Shown piece after piece: positions 34,061-43,232 of a stretch of 64,000 nt of DNA. The notes beneath the pieces were generated by a model. It did not search any database, had not been told where the DNA came from, and saw only the letters and a program-made list of their open reading frames with translations. Position 1 is the stretch's first letter. Every line of letters begins with the position of its first letter. Source of the DNA: Gammaproteobacteria bacterium Milos-ODIII6 (GTDB lineage Bacteria; Pseudomonadota; Gammaproteobacteria; Chromatiales; Chromatiaceae). The translations under genes were made by a program, and so were the position numbers. Location of the stretch: contig JAPTHR010000011.1 in assembly GCA_029228645.1 (NCBI GenBank), forward strand, positions 183-64,182. Direction: 5' to 3'.

Positions 34061-34094
34061 CTAAAGCAATCGCTTGCTGTATCATTTGAAAATT

Positions 34095-34116
34095 CGGGCC
34101 CGGCTCTTGGGGCCCG
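34095..34116 (+). terminator. GC-rich hairpin after iscS
   Basis: CGGGCCC (34095-34101) pairs with GGGCCCG (34110-34116) around an 8-nt loop, 35 bases after the iscS stop. The downstream sequence is only weakly T-rich (GTTATTA), so it may attenuate rather than fully stop transcription. Confidence 0.55.
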
Positions 34117-34199
34117 GGCGTTATTACAAGGTGATTTCTCATCTTCAGCGGTTTTCCGTCAGGGTGCAGCACACTTGTCATTTCGCGCGAGCAGAATCA

Positions 34200-34221
34200 A
34201 CCATGCCAGCAAGGGCATGGT
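34200..34221 (+). promoter_or_regulatory. Hairpin in the RRM gene leader
   Basis: ACCATGCC (34200-34207) and GGCATGGT (34214-34221) form a perfect 8-bp stem with loop AGCAAG, about 80 bases before the RRM start codon. It may be a leader structure controlling translation or stability of the mRNA, for example with temperature; this is inference. Confidence 0.4.
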
Positions 34222-34300
34222 GATCCCCGGGCAGGTGGGTGACTCGGTCTGTCAGGAGATTTGAAAGTGACGAGGCACGGTTTTTATTGAGAACGATCTG

Positions 34301-34564
34301 ATGAAGAATATTTACGTAGGAAATCTGGCTTACAGCGTTTCGGACGATGATTTGCACGAGGCGTTTTCGGCATTTGGCGAAGTGGCCAGGGCAAAGGTGA
34401 TCATGGACCGGGATACCGGTCGCTCCAAGGGGTTCGGCTTCGTTGAGATGCCGGACGATGCGGAGGCCCAGGCGGCCATCTCGGGGCTCAATGAGCAACC
34501 GATCAACGGTCGCAACGTGCGGGTCAACGAAGCGCGTCCACGCGAAGATAGCCCGCGTCGCTGA
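34301..34564 (+). CDS. Single-RRM RNA-binding protein
   Basis: The 87-aa product is one RNA-recognition motif, with RNP2 IYVGNL (residues 4-9) and RNP1 KGFGFVEM. It has no glycine-rich tail. Bacterial proteins of this type bind single-stranded RNA and some are cold-induced. The gene interrupts the isc operon between iscS and iscU, with hairpins before (34095-34116, 34200-34221) and a strong terminator after (34577-34603). The ribosome-binding site is weak (TGAGAAC). Whether it regulates isc mRNA is unknown. Confidence 0.92.
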   Translation: MKNIYVGNLAYSVSDDDLHEAFSAFGEVARAKVIMDRDTGRSKGFGFVEMPDDAEAQAAISGLNEQPINGRNVRVNEARPREDSPRR

Positions 34565-34576
34565 TTGCGCTGGGTC

Positions 34577-34603
34577 CCGGGGAGCGTCTGTGGCGCTCCC
34601 CGG
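34577..34603 (+). terminator. Rho-independent terminator after the RRM gene
   Basis: CCGGGGAGCG pairs perfectly with CGCTCCCCGG around a 7-nt loop and is followed by TTTCCGTTCCC. It lies 12 bases after the RRM stop and 40 bases before iscU, so iscU must depend on read-through or on an unrecognised promoter. Confidence 0.75.
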
Positions 34604-34642
34604 TTTCCGTTCCCTTACTTGGCTGTAAAGAGGTGTGGGCGA

Positions 34643-35026
34643 ATGGCTTACAGTGACAAGGTTATCGAACATTACGAGAACCCGCGCAATGTCGGGACGC
34701 TCGACAAGGACGCCAGCAATGTCGGGACCGGCATGGTTGGCGCGCCGGCTTGCGGTGACGTAATGCGTCTGCAGATCCAGGTCAACGATGACGGTGTCAT
34801 CGAGGACGCCAAGTTCAAGACCTACGGTTGCGGATCCGCGATCGCTTCCAGTTCCCTGCTCACCGAGTGGGTCAAGGGCAAGACGCTGGATGAGGCGCGC
34901 GCGATCAAAAACACCGAAATCGCTGAAGAGTTGGCGCTGCCGCCGGTCAAGGTGCATTGTTCCGTCCTCGCTGAAGATGCGATAAAGGCGGCGATCGAAG
35001 ACCTGCACGGCAAGCAGGCCGACTGA
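34643..35026 (+). CDS. iscU: Fe-S cluster scaffold IscU
   Basis: IscU is the scaffold on which [2Fe-2S] clusters are built before transfer by HscA/HscB. The 127-aa product has C37, D39, C63 and C106, the cluster site, and the HscA-recognition motif LPPVK (99-103). The ATG at 34643 has AAAGAGGTG upstream. It is followed by iscA. Confidence 0.98.
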   Translation: MAYSDKVIEHYENPRNVGTLDKDASNVGTGMVGAPACGDVMRLQIQVNDDGVIEDAKFKTYGCGSAIASSSLLTEWVKGKTLDEARAIKNTEIAEELALPPVKVHCSVLAEDAIKAAIEDLHGKQAD

Positions 35027-35049
35027 CTGATTGGTATTTGGGAGGCTTT

Positions 35050-35373
35050 ATGGCGATCACGCTCAGCGATGCAGCGGCAGATCGGGTCAGGCTTTTCCTC
35101 GATAGCCGCGGATCCGGTTTTGGGGTTCGCCTCGGGGTAAAGACGTCCGGGTGTTCCGGCATGGCCTATGTGCTGGAGTTCGTCGATGATCTGAACGAGG
35201 ACGATGTGGTCTTCGAGGACCATGGCGTCAAGGTGATCATCGATCAGAAAAGTCTCGTCTATCTGGACGGCACGCAACTCGACTACGGTAAAGAAGGCCT
35301 CAACGAGGGCTTCCTGTTCAACAATCCCAACGTCAAGGATGAGTGCGGCTGCGGCGAAAGTTTCACCGTCTGA
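35050..35373 (+). CDS. iscA: Fe-S cluster carrier IscA
   Basis: IscA is an A-type carrier that delivers clusters or iron to target proteins. The 107-aa product has the three conserved cysteines C35, C99 and C101 (SGCSGM and DECGCGESF). GGAGG at 35040-35044 sets the start at 35050. A 7-bp hairpin (35399-35416) lies between it and hscB, perhaps tuning relative expression. Confidence 0.97.
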   Translation: MAITLSDAAADRVRLFLDSRGSGFGVRLGVKTSGCSGMAYVLEFVDDLNEDDVVFEDHGVKVIIDQKSLVYLDGTQLDYGKEGLNEGFLFNNPNVKDECGCGESFTV

Positions 35374-35432
35374 TCCGGGCCTTCCGGCTTCTCCCAGGCG
35401 CCCGCGCAAGCGGGCGTCGTCAGTTGAGTACG

Positions 35433-35978
35433 ATGATCGATCTAAGCAAGAACCACTTTGATCTTTTCGGCTTGCCGGTGGCTTTCGTGCTTGACGTCGC
35501 CGAGCTGTCCGGGCGCTATCGCGAGTTGCAGCGGGTCGTGCATCCGGACCGCTTTGCCAGCGCATCCGATCAGGAACAACGTCTGGCGCTGCAGCAGGCG
35601 ACCCAGGTCAACGAGGCTTTCGAGATCTTGCGTGACCCGCTCAAGCGGGCGATCTACCTGCTGCAACTGCAGGGGGTCGACACCGATCAGGCAACGGCTA
35701 CTACGCGTGATGCGGCTTTCCTCATGCAGCAAATGGAGCTTCGTGAGGCCTTGGCGGAGACGCGTTCGGATCCCAATCCGCTTGCCCGCCTGGACGACCT
35801 GATGCGAAAAATTGGCGCCATGTTGCAGTCCCAGGTGGCTGAGCTGGCAGTACAGCTGGAGACCGGTACCCCCGAACAGCTCGAATCCGCCCGGGAGTCG
35901 GTAAGCAAGATGCAGTTTCTGAATAAATTGTTTAACGAGGCCGAGGCGCTGGAAGCCGAATTGGAAGAGGCGAACTGA
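35433..35978 (+). CDS. hscB: Fe-S co-chaperone HscB
   Basis: HscB is the J-domain partner that brings IscU to HscA. The 181-aa product has an N-terminal J domain with the HPD motif at residues 37-39 (VVHPDRF). A C-terminal helical bundle follows that binds IscU ([11 protein letters not shown] and later helices). The ATG at 35433 gives the family N-terminus (HFDLFGLP). The stop overlaps the hscA start as TGATG, so the two are coupled. Confidence 0.96.
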   Translation: MIDLSKNHFDLFGLPVAFVLDVAELSGRYRELQRVVHPDRFASASDQEQRLALQQATQVNEAFEILRDPLKRAIYLLQLQGVDTDQATATTRDAAFLMQQMELREALAETRSDPNPLARLDDLMRKIGAMLQSQVAELAVQLETGTPEQLESARESVSKMQFLNKLFNEAEALEAELEEAN

Positions 35979-37852
35979 TGGCTTTGTTGCAGATAGCCGA
36001 ACCCGGGCAGTCAACCGCGCCGCACCAACACCGCCTGGCAGCCGGGATCGACCTGGGAACGACCAACTCGCTGGTTGCCTCGGTGCGCAGCGGCGTGGCC
36101 GAGACACTGCCGGACCAGCAAGGCAGGCACCTCCTGCCTTCCGTGGTGCGCTATACCTCCGACGGCGTCGTGGTGGGAGAGGGTGCACGCGCGGCATCCG
36201 CGCTGGACCCGGACAACACGATTGTGTCGGTCAAGCGGATCATCGGCCGGGGCCTCGACGACCTCCGCCACATCGGCGGCAGGCTGCCATACCACTTCGT
36301 CGACACCGACAGCGCCGTGCCCCGCATTCAGACGGTGGTCGGTCCCGTCAGCGCGGTCGAGGTTTCCGCCGAGATACTCAAGAACCTGGCGGCGCGCGCG
36401 GAGGTGACCCTCGGTGGCGAGTTGTCCGGGGTGGTGATTACGGTGCCGGCCTACTTCGACGATGCCCAGCGGCAGGCAACCAAGGATGCCGCCAAGCTTG
36501 CCGGCCTGAAGGTGTTCCGGCTGTTGAACGAACCGACCGCCGCCGCGGTTGCCTACGGCCTGGATCGCGAGGCGGAGGGCCTGCACGCGATTTATGACCT
36601 CGGTGGTGGAACTTTCGATATCTCGATCCTGCGGCTGAACAAGGGGGTCTTCGAGGTCATGGCGACCGGGGGGGATTCCGCGCTCGGAGGTGACGATTTC
36701 GACCACGTGCTTGCCGAGTGGATCATGCAGCAGGCCGGTATCGGCCCGGACGCCGATTCCGGTCTGCTACGCACCCTGATGAATAAGGCGAGGGAGGCGA
36801 AGGAGTCACTTGCCTCTGATCGGGTTGCGACGATCGAAGTCGATGTCCGCGGCGCCGCTCCCTGGCGTGGCGAGCTATCCCGCGAGACCTTCAATCAGCT
36901 GATCGACCCCCTGGTGCGTCGGACCATCAGCGCCTGCCGGCGGGCGCTGCGTGATGCGGGCGTCGGCGCCGGGGAAATCGCGGACGTGGTCATGGTGGGT
37001 GGATCGACGCGCACCCTGTATGTACGCGAGAAGGTGGGCGAATTTTTTGCCACCGAGCCGTTGGTGGATATCGACCCGGACCGGGTCGTGGCCATCGGAG
37101 CGGCCCTGCAGGCGGATGTGCTCGCCGGCAACAAGCCGGAAGACGAGATGCTGTTGCTGGACGTCATTCCGCTCTCGCTCGGGATCGAGACCATGGGTGG
37201 GCTGGTCGAGAAGATCATCCCGCGCAACACCACCATTCCAGTCGCCAGGGCGCAGGAATTCACCACCTTCAAGGACGGTCAGACCGCGATGGCGGTGCAT
37301 GTGTTGCAGGGAGAGCGCGAGCTGGTGTCCGACTGCCGCTCGCTGGCGCGATTCGAACTGCGTGGCATTCCGCCGATGGTCGCTGGCGCGGCGCGCATCA
37401 GGGTGACCTTCGCGGTGGATGCGGATGGCCTGCTCCAGGTCGAAGCGGAGGAGTTGAGCCAGGGGGTGCGTGCCAGCGTCGAAGTCAAACCCTCCTATGG
37501 GCTGACCGATCAGGAAATCGCCGATATGCTGCGCGCCTCGATCGAGCATGCGGGCGAGGATATCGCGGCGCGTCGCCTGGCGGAGCAGAAGGTCGAAGCC
37601 GCGCGAGTGATCGAGGCCCTGCAGGCGGCGCTCGCCTCGGATGGGGACGAACTGCTCAACGACGAGGAGCGTGCCAGGGTGGACGGCGCCCTCGAGGACT
37701 TGCGCAAGCTGGCCGAAAGCGCTGGCGAGGCCGACGCGATCAAGAAGGGGATCGAAGGGCTCGAGAAGTCCTGCGAGTTCTACGTCGAAAGGCGCATGAA
37801 CAGTAACATCCGCAAGGCCATGGCCGGCCACAAGGTGGATGAGTTTGAATAA
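35978..37852 (+). CDS. hscA: Fe-S chaperone HscA (Hsp70 family)
   Basis: HscA is a specialised Hsp70 that uses ATP to release clusters from IscU. The 624-aa product has the Hsp70 nucleotide-binding motifs [60 protein letters not shown] and [18 protein letters not shown] substrate-binding domain and helical lid follow. It overlaps hscB by one base and is followed by a short hairpin and fdx. Confidence 0.98.
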   Translation: MALLQIAEPGQSTAPHQHRLAAGIDLGTTNSLVASVRSGVAETLPDQQGRHLLPSVVRYTSDGVVVGEGARAASALDPDNTIVSVKRIIGRGLDDLRHIGGRLPYHFVDTDSAVPRIQTVVGPVSAVEVSAEILKNLAARAEVTLGGELSGVVITVPAYFDDAQRQATKDAAKLAGLKVFRLLNEPTAAAVAYGLDREAEGLHAIYDLGGGTFDISILRLNKGVFEVMATGGDSALGGDDFDHVLAEWIMQQAGIGPDADSGLLRTLMNKAREAKESLASDRVATIEVDVRGAAPWRGELSRETFNQLIDPLVRRTISACRRALRDAGVGAGEIADVVMVGGSTRTLYVREKVGEFFATEPLVDIDPDRVVAIGAALQADVLAGNKPEDEMLLLDVIPLSLGIETMGGLVEKIIPRNTTIPVARAQEFTTFKDGQTAMAVHVLQGERELVSDCRSLARFELRGIPPMVAGAARIRVTFAVDADGLLQVEAEELSQGVRASVEVKPSYGLTDQEIADMLRASIEHAGEDIAARRLAEQKVEAARVIEALQAALASDGDELLNDEERARVDGALEDLRKLAESAGEADAIKKGIEGLEKSCEFYVERRMNSNIRKAMAGHKVDEFE

Positions 37853-37856
37853 CAGC

Positions 37857-37877
37857 GGCGCGCTTTTTTTGCGCGCC
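37857..37877 (+). terminator. Small hairpin with poly-T loop between hscA and fdx
   Basis: GGCGCGC (37857-37863) and GCGCGCC (37871-37877) flank a loop of seven Ts. It lies five bases after the hscA stop. The run of Ts is in the loop rather than after the stem, so it is more likely an attenuator or RNA-stability element than a true terminator. Confidence 0.4.
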
Positions 37878-37895
37878 TGAATCGGAGTTTGGCCA

Positions 37896-38234
37896 ATGCC
37901 CAAGATTATCTTCCTGCCTCACGAGGAGGTTTGTCCGGACGGCGCCTTGATCGAGGTCGAATCGGGCACCACCATCTGTGACGCCGCGCTTGCGGGCGAT
38001 ATCGAAATCGAACATGCCTGCGAGAAGTCCTGTGCCTGCACCACCTGCCACGTGATCGTGCGCGAAGGCTTCGATTCCCTGAACGAGCCGACCGAAGATG
38101 AGGAGGACATGCTGGACAAGGCATGGGGGCTCGAGCCGGAGTCGCGTCTTTCCTGTCAGGCGGTGGTCGATGACGAGGATCTCGTGGTGGAGATACCGAA
38201 ATACACCATCAATCACGCCAAGGAACATCACTGA
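37896..38234 (+). CDS. fdx: [2Fe-2S] ferredoxin of the isc system
   Basis: Fdx gives electrons for cluster assembly on IscU. The 112-aa product has the adrenodoxin-type ligand pattern C42, C48, C51 and C87 (CEKSCACTTC and LSCQAV). It lies between hscA and iscX, as in other gammaproteobacteria. Confidence 0.97.
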   Translation: MPKIIFLPHEEVCPDGALIEVESGTTICDAALAGDIEIEHACEKSCACTTCHVIVREGFDSLNEPTEDEEDMLDKAWGLEPESRLSCQAVVDDEDLVVEIPKYTINHAKEHH

Positions 38235-38245
38235 GGAGGTGGATC

Positions 38246-38449
38246 GTGGGCCTGAAGTGGACCGATACCCTGGATATCGCGATCGAACTCGATGAGACGC
38301 ACCCGGATGTGGATCCGTTGCATGTCAATTTCGTGGATCTCATGAACTGGGTAATGCAGTTGCCCGATTTCGAGGATGAAAAAGACCATTGTGGAGAGAA
38401 GATCCTCGAAGCCATCCAGATGGCCTGGATAGAGGAACGCGAAGATTGA
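38246..38449 (+). CDS. iscX: Fe-S assembly regulator IscX
   Basis: IscX binds iron and IscS and modulates cluster assembly. The 67-aa product is very acidic with the family pattern LKWTDTLDIAIELDETHPDVDP and RF/NFVDLMNWVMQLPDF. It starts at a GTG with GAGGAGGT seven bases upstream. It is the last recognised isc gene; relA follows 18 bases later. Confidence 0.95.
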   Translation: MGLKWTDTLDIAIELDETHPDVDPLHVNFVDLMNWVMQLPDFEDEKDHCGEKILEAIQMAWIEERED

Positions 38450-38467
38450 TCCAACCCAGGCGCTGAT

Positions 38468-40684
38468 GTGGTTTCGGTAGTAACCCAGCTGCCGGTCGAG
38501 GGAGCGCCGCCCGACGAGGTCGTGCAAGCCTGGTTGCAAATGCTGTCCGAACGTCGTCCCCCCGATGAGGTCCGGCGCATCGGGCAGGCGCTGCAGGAGG
38601 CGCGCCGCGCCCATCGTGGCCAGGTGCTGGTCGACGGCATGGACCGGACCCTCGCCCTGATGCACACCGCGGATACCCTGAACGGCCTGAAGCTCGACAG
38701 CGACACCCTGATTGCCGCCATTCTCTCGGAGTTGCCCGTGGTTGGCGGCTACGATCCGGAGCACGTGCGCAAGCATTACGGTGCGGATGTGTTACGCATG
38801 GTGGAGCAGGTCAGTCGCATCCGTGAGCTTTCCGCGTCCAGCGTCCACGAGGTCAAGCAGGACATTGAAAAACTGCGCAGGCTGCTGCTCGACCTGGCCA
38901 CGGATGTGCGCTCCATCCTGGTGTTGTTGGCCAAGCGCCTGCGCCTGATGCGGCGACTCAAACACACCTCGGCAGAATTCCAGGCCCAGGCGGCCCTGGA
39001 GACCAGGCAGGTGCATGCGCCGCTGGCGAATCGCCTCGGTATCTGGCAGATGAAATGGGAGCTCGAAGACCTCTGCCTGCGTTACCTGGAGCCGGATGTC
39101 TACAAGGATCTCGCCTCGCGCCTGGAAGGCAAGCGCAGCGAGCGTATCGCCTTCATCCACGACGTCGTGGAGCGCCTCGGGCAGCTTTGCCGCGAGCAGG
39201 GGATAGCGGCAGAGGTGACCGGTCGGCCCAAGCATATCCACAGCATCCTGGCCAAGATGCGCAACAAGGGGCTGGACTTCGACCAGGTCTACGATGTGCG
39301 TGCGGTGCGAGTACTGGTGGATACCGTGCCGCAGTGCTACGAAGTGCTCGGGATGGCGCATAGCCTGTGGCGCCCGATCCCCGGCGAGTTCGATGACTAC
39401 ATCGCGCGTCCCAAACCGAACGGTTACCAATCGCTGCACACCGCGGTCATCAGCGCGGATGGCCGCCCCCTGGAGATACAGGTGCGCACGCGGGATATGC
39501 ACGAGCTGGCGGAGCGCGGCGTCGCGGCCCATTGGCGTTACAAGGAGAACGATCGCGCGGATGCGGAACTCGAGCGGCGTATCGCCTGGATGCGCGCCTG
39601 GCTGGAGCAGCAGGACCAGGACGGCAATACGGCGGGCGAGGGGCAGCTGCCGTCGGAGGACGATTTCGAGGTCCGCCGTATATTTGTTCTGACGCCGAAC
39701 AGCAAGGTCATCGAGTTGCCCAGCGGCGCTACCCCGATCGACTTTGCCTACGCGATACATACCGACATCGGGCATAGCTGCAGGGGCGCCAAGGTGAACG
39801 GGCGGATCGTGCCGCTCGCGCGCCCGCTGCAGAGCGGTGACAGGGTCGAGATACTGACCGGGCGTGAAGGCGGGCCGAGTCGCGATTGGCTCAATCCGCA
39901 TAACGGCTATGTCGCCTCCTCGAGGGCGCGCAACCGTATCCGCCAGTGGTTCAAACTCCAGGACCACGAGCAACATGTGCACATGGGACGGTCTCTGCTG
40001 GAACGCGAATGCGTTCGCCTGGGTCTGCCCAGGCCGGAACTGGAAACCGTTGCGCGCAGCTTTAATTTCTCCGAGGTCAACGATTTCCTGGCCGCGCTGG
40101 GGCGCGGTGAGGTTTCCGCCATTCAGGCGGCGAGGCGCCAGTCGGCGCTTGCCCCGGCCAGCCCGCGAGCGGAGCGACAGGGTTCGATCACCGAGACGGT
40201 GCGGCGGCGCAAGGTGCCGCGCAGTGATGCCGCGCCCGCGGTTATCGTCGAGGGGGTCAGCGACCTCCTCACCCAGATGGCGCGTTGCTGTAAACCCGTC
40301 CCACCGGATCCCATCGTCGGCTACATCACGCGGGGGCGTGGGATCACGATTCATCGCCAGGATTGCCGGGTGGTGCAGAAGATGGATGCGGAAAACCGTT
40401 CCCGCCTGGTGGGCGCCGTCTGGGACGAGGCCCAGGAAGGTTCAAACTTCGTCACCGACATTCAGCTGTTCGCGGGTGACCGCAAGGGATTGCTGCGCGA
40501 TGTCACCTCGGTGCTGGCCAACGCTGAGATATCCGTACTCGCAGTCAACAGTCAGACGGACAAGCGGGAGGCCCGCGCCAATATGCGCATCACCATCGAG
40601 GTGCAGGGCATCGAGGAAATGGGCCGGGTGATGGGCATGCTGGCGCAGATTCCGGACGTCATTGACGTGCGGCGCCAGGTGTAA
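38468..40684 (+). CDS. relA: GTP pyrophosphokinase RelA (monofunctional)
   Basis: RelA makes (p)ppGpp on stalled ribosomes under amino-acid starvation. The 738-aa product has a degenerate N-terminal HD domain, with ILSELPVV where a hydrolase would have HD. The synthetase domain includes VYDVRAVRVLVD, EFDD at residues 307-310 and RPKPNGYQSLHTAV. TGS and a zinc-finger region (CCKPVPPDPIVGY) follow, then a C-terminal ACT domain. EFDD fits the EXDD signature of monofunctional RelA rather than RXKD of bifunctional SpoT. It starts at GTG 38468. Its place between iscX and ndk is unusual. Confidence 0.95.
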   Translation: MVSVVTQLPVEGAPPDEVVQAWLQMLSERRPPDEVRRIGQALQEARRAHRGQVLVDGMDRTLALMHTADTLNGLKLDSDTLIAAILSELPVVGGYDPEHVRKHYGADVLRMVEQVSRIRELSASSVHEVKQDIEKLRRLLLDLATDVRSILVLLAKRLRLMRRLKHTSAEFQAQAALETRQVHAPLANRLGIWQMKWELEDLCLRYLEPDVYKDLASRLEGKRSERIAFIHDVVERLGQLCREQGIAAEVTGRPKHIHSILAKMRNKGLDFDQVYDVRAVRVLVDTVPQCYEVLGMAHSLWRPIPGEFDDYIARPKPNGYQSLHTAVISADGRPLEIQVRTRDMHELAERGVAAHWRYKENDRADAELERRIAWMRAWLEQQDQDGNTAGEGQLPSEDDFEVRRIFVLTPNSKVIELPSGATPIDFAYAIHTDIGHSCRGAKVNGRIVPLARPLQSGDRVEILTGREGGPSRDWLNPHNGYVASSRARNRIRQWFKLQDHEQHVHMGRSLLERECVRLGLPRPELETVARSFNFSEVNDFLAALGRGEVSAIQAARRQSALAPASPRAERQGSITETVRRRKVPRSDAAPAVIVEGVSDLLTQMARCCKPVPPDPIVGYITRGRGITIHRQDCRVVQKMDAENRSRLVGAVWDEAQEGSNFVTDIQLFAGDRKGLLRDVTSVLANAEISVLAVNSQTDKREARANMRITIEVQGIEEMGRVMGMLAQIPDVIDVRRQV

Positions 40685-40781
40685 GCGGGCGGTCAGGGTC
40701 CATGTGCTTGGCAGAAGAGTTCTCAAGCAGTTAAACTAAGCCAAAGATTTAACAAGAAAAATCCAGCAGTCCCGATGTTCT

Positions 40782-40817
40782 GAAAACACTGCCATGCGGC
40801 GGTGTTTTCGCGTTTTT
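40782..40817 (+). terminator. Rho-independent terminator after relA
   Basis: GAAAACACTGCC pairs with GGCGGTGTTTTC (one T-G wobble) around loop ATGC at 40782-40809, followed by GCGTTTTT. It lies about 100 bases after the relA stop and separates the isc-relA unit from ndk. Confidence 0.8.
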
Positions 40818-40917
40818 CGCACGCCGGGCAGAATCCGGCCGCTGTGTGGCGTGGATGCTCTTAATGATTCGTCTTGGGAATGCCGCGCAACCTTCTGTAA
40901 AGTAAAGAATTAAATTT

Positions 40918-41346
40918 ATGGCGATTGAGAAAACCTTATCGATTATCAAGCCCGACGCGGTGGCGAAGAACGTCATTGGCGACATCTACGGCCGCTTCGA
41001 GCGAGCCGGGCTCCAGATCGTGGCGGCGAAGATGCTGCACCTCAGCCCGGAGCAGGCGGGTGAGTTCTATGCGGTGCACAGGGAGAGGCCCTTCTACCCG
41101 GACCTGGTCGCGTTCATGAGCTCCGGTCCGGTGATGGTGCAGGTCCTGCAGGGGGAGAATGCGATCGCCAGGAACCGCGAGTTGATGGGTGCCACCAATC
41201 CGCAGGAGGCGGCCGCCGGAACCATTCGCGCGGAGCATGCCAGCACGGTCGACGAGAACGCGGTGCATGGGTCGGATGCCCCTGAAACTGCCGCCGTGGA
41301 GATCGCATTCTTCTTTCCCCAGGGCGTCTGCGAGCGTACCCGCTGA
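40918..41346 (+). CDS. ndk: Nucleoside-diphosphate kinase
   Basis: Ndk transfers phosphate among nucleoside di- and triphosphates. The 142-aa product has [14 protein letters not shown] at the start and the active histidine H117 in NAVHGSD. The 233-bp gap upstream holds the relA terminator and an AT-rich stretch (TAAAGTAAAGAATTAAATTT) that could include a promoter. It starts the ndk-rlmN-pilW-rodZ-hisS-yfgM-bamB-der block. Confidence 0.98.
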   Translation: MAIEKTLSIIKPDAVAKNVIGDIYGRFERAGLQIVAAKMLHLSPEQAGEFYAVHRERPFYPDLVAFMSSGPVMVQVLQGENAIARNRELMGATNPQEAAAGTIRAEHASTVDENAVHGSDAPETAAVEIAFFFPQGVCERTR

Positions 41347-41351
41347 ACGGC

Positions 41352-42440
41352 ATGGTGATGGAAGCGAGCACACGTACCAATCTGCTGGATCTCGATCTCA
41401 AGGGGATGGAGGCGCTTGCGGTGGAACTCGGCGCCAAACCGTTCCACGGGCGGAACCTGCTCAAATGGATCCACAAGCACGGGGTGACCGATTTCGAGCA
41501 GATGTCGGACCTGCCGCGGTCCCTGCGGGAACAACTCGAGTCGCGTTACGAGGTGGCGCCGCCCGAGATCGTCTTCGAGCAGCCCGCGTTCGATGGAACC
41601 ACCAAGTGGGTACTGGAACTGCGTGACGGTCAACGCATCGAGACGGTCTACATACCCGACGGCGACCGCAGCACGATTTGCGTGTCGTCCCAGGTCGGTT
41701 GCGCGCTGGATTGCTCCTTCTGCTCCACCGCGCAGCAGGGTTTCAACCGAAATCTGAGCGCCGGCGAGATTATCGGCCAGGTGTGGCAGGCGACCCGGGA
41801 GCTGGGGCGTCCACCCACCAACGTCGTGATGATGGGTATGGGTGAGCCGTTGGCCAATTACGATGCCGTGGTGACCGCCATGGACCTGATGATGGAGGAC
41901 CTGGCCTACATGATCTCCAAGACCCGGGTCACCCTGAGCACCTCGGGGATCGTGCCCGCGCTGCTGCGCCTGCGCGAACATACCGACGTGAGCCTCGCGG
42001 TGTCGCTGCATGCGCCGGACAACGCGCTGCGGGACCAGCTGGTGCCGATCAACCGCAAGTACCCGCTGGAGGAACTTATTCCCGCCTGCAAGTCCTACCT
42101 GGAGGGCGAGAAGCGTCGCAAGATCACCTGGGAATACGTCATGCTCGATGGGGTCAACGACAGCATTTCGCACGCCAAGGCGCTGATCCGCCTGCTGCAG
42201 GGGGTCCCCTCCAAGGTCAACCTGATCCCTTTCAATCCCTTCCCGGGAACCGGGTATCGCAGCTCGCCGGCGGATCGTATCGATGCCTTCCGCGAACGCC
42301 TCATGCGCGCCGGGATCATCACCATCACCCGCAAGACGCGTGGTGAGGACATCGATGCGGCCTGTGGACAGCTGGTCGGGCGGGTGCGGGACCGCAGTCG
42401 CCGCCAGTTGCGCTCATCCGATGCAAACGCAAAGGTCTGA
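41352..42440 (+). CDS. rlmN: Dual-specificity rRNA/tRNA adenine C2-methyltransferase RlmN
   Basis: RlmN methylates A2503 of 23S rRNA and A37 of certain tRNAs by radical SAM chemistry. The 362-aa product has the cluster motif C117xxxC121xxC124 ([20 protein letters not shown]) and [12 protein letters not shown]. Near the C-terminus, [15 protein letters not shown] contains the methyl-carrying cysteine. The ATG at 41352 or 41358 may be used. pilW starts at the base after its stop. Confidence 0.97.
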   Translation: MVMEASTRTNLLDLDLKGMEALAVELGAKPFHGRNLLKWIHKHGVTDFEQMSDLPRSLREQLESRYEVAPPEIVFEQPAFDGTTKWVLELRDGQRIETVYIPDGDRSTICVSSQVGCALDCSFCSTAQQGFNRNLSAGEIIGQVWQATRELGRPPTNVVMMGMGEPLANYDAVVTAMDLMMEDLAYMISKTRVTLSTSGIVPALLRLREHTDVSLAVSLHAPDNALRDQLVPINRKYPLEELIPACKSYLEGEKRRKITWEYVMLDGVNDSISHAKALIRLLQGVPSKVNLIPFNPFPGTGYRSSPADRIDAFRERLMRAGIITITRKTRGEDIDAACGQLVGRVRDRSRRQLRSSDANAKV

Positions 42441-43232
42441 ATGAAGACGCACACTCGCATTGCCCTGATTCTGCTGTTGCTCGCTCTGGCCGGCTGCCAG
42501 GGCGGAAACGTGCGTCCGGACGCGGAGGGCGGCAATCTCGACCGAACCGGTGGCCTTGGAGACCCGGTCCGGCGCGTCAGCCCCGCCGATGTATACGTCG
42601 AATTGGGTACCGCCTACCTGGCCGAAGGCCGGATCAATGAGGCCTTCAAGAATGCCCGCAAGGCGGTATTGATCGATCCGAAGCTGGCTTCCGGACATAC
42701 CCTGCTGGGGGTCCTGCATCAGCGACTGGGGCAGACCTCGGAAGCGGGCAGGCATTTTCAAACGGCGGTTAAGCTCGCGCCGCAAGACCCCTACGCGCTG
42801 AATGCGCTGGGCTCCTTTCTGTGCGCGCGGGGTGATTTTTCCGAGGCGGACCAGTATTTCCGCCGCGCGCTGGAAAACCCCCTCTATCCCACACCCTGGG
42901 TGGCACTGCACAATGCGGGTTCCTGCGGTGAAAAAAGCGGCAAGCTGGGCCAGGCGGAGATGGACTACCGTGCCGCGCTGCGACGGAATCCGCGTTTCGC
43001 GCCGTCGCTGCTGCAGATGGCGGAGCTCAGCTTCAGCAAGGATAATTACCTGTCTGCGCGTGCCTACCTGCAGCGTTACCTCGCCGAGGCCGCGCATACC
43101 GCGGAATCCCTCTGGCTGGGCGTGCGGACAGAGAGACAACTTGGTGACATGCAGCAGATGGCGGTCTACGCTGCCAAATTGCGTGCCCAATTCCCCGATT
43201 CCGAACAGGTCAGACACCTGGAGGCCTTGTGA
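42441..43232 (+). CDS. pilW: Type IV pilus biogenesis lipoprotein PilW/PilF
   Basis: This outer-membrane lipoprotein stabilises the PilQ secretin for type IV pili. The 263-aa product begins with a lipoprotein signal (MKTHTRIALILLLLALAGC). Six or so TPR repeats follow (ELGTAYLAEGRINEAFKNARKA and others). The position between rlmN and rodZ is the conserved place for pilW. The stop overlaps the rodZ GTG start. Confidence 0.93.
   Translation: MKTHTRIALILLLLALAGCQGGNVRPDAEGGNLDRTGGLGDPVRRVSPADVYVELGTAYLAEGRINEAFKNARKAVLIDPKLASGHTLLGVLHQRLGQTSEAGRHFQTAVKLAPQDPYALNALGSFLCARGDFSEADQYFRRALENPLYPTPWVALHNAGSCGEKSGKLGQAEMDYRAALRRNPRFAPSLLQMAELSFSKDNYLSARAYLQRYLAEAAHTAESLWLGVRTERQLGDMQQMAVYAAKLRAQFPDSEQVRHLEAL

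Noticed and set aside
38468-40684. Calling the alarmone enzyme SpoT
   Set aside because: The HD hydrolase motif is lost and the synthetase has EFDD rather than RXKD, which fits monofunctional RelA.
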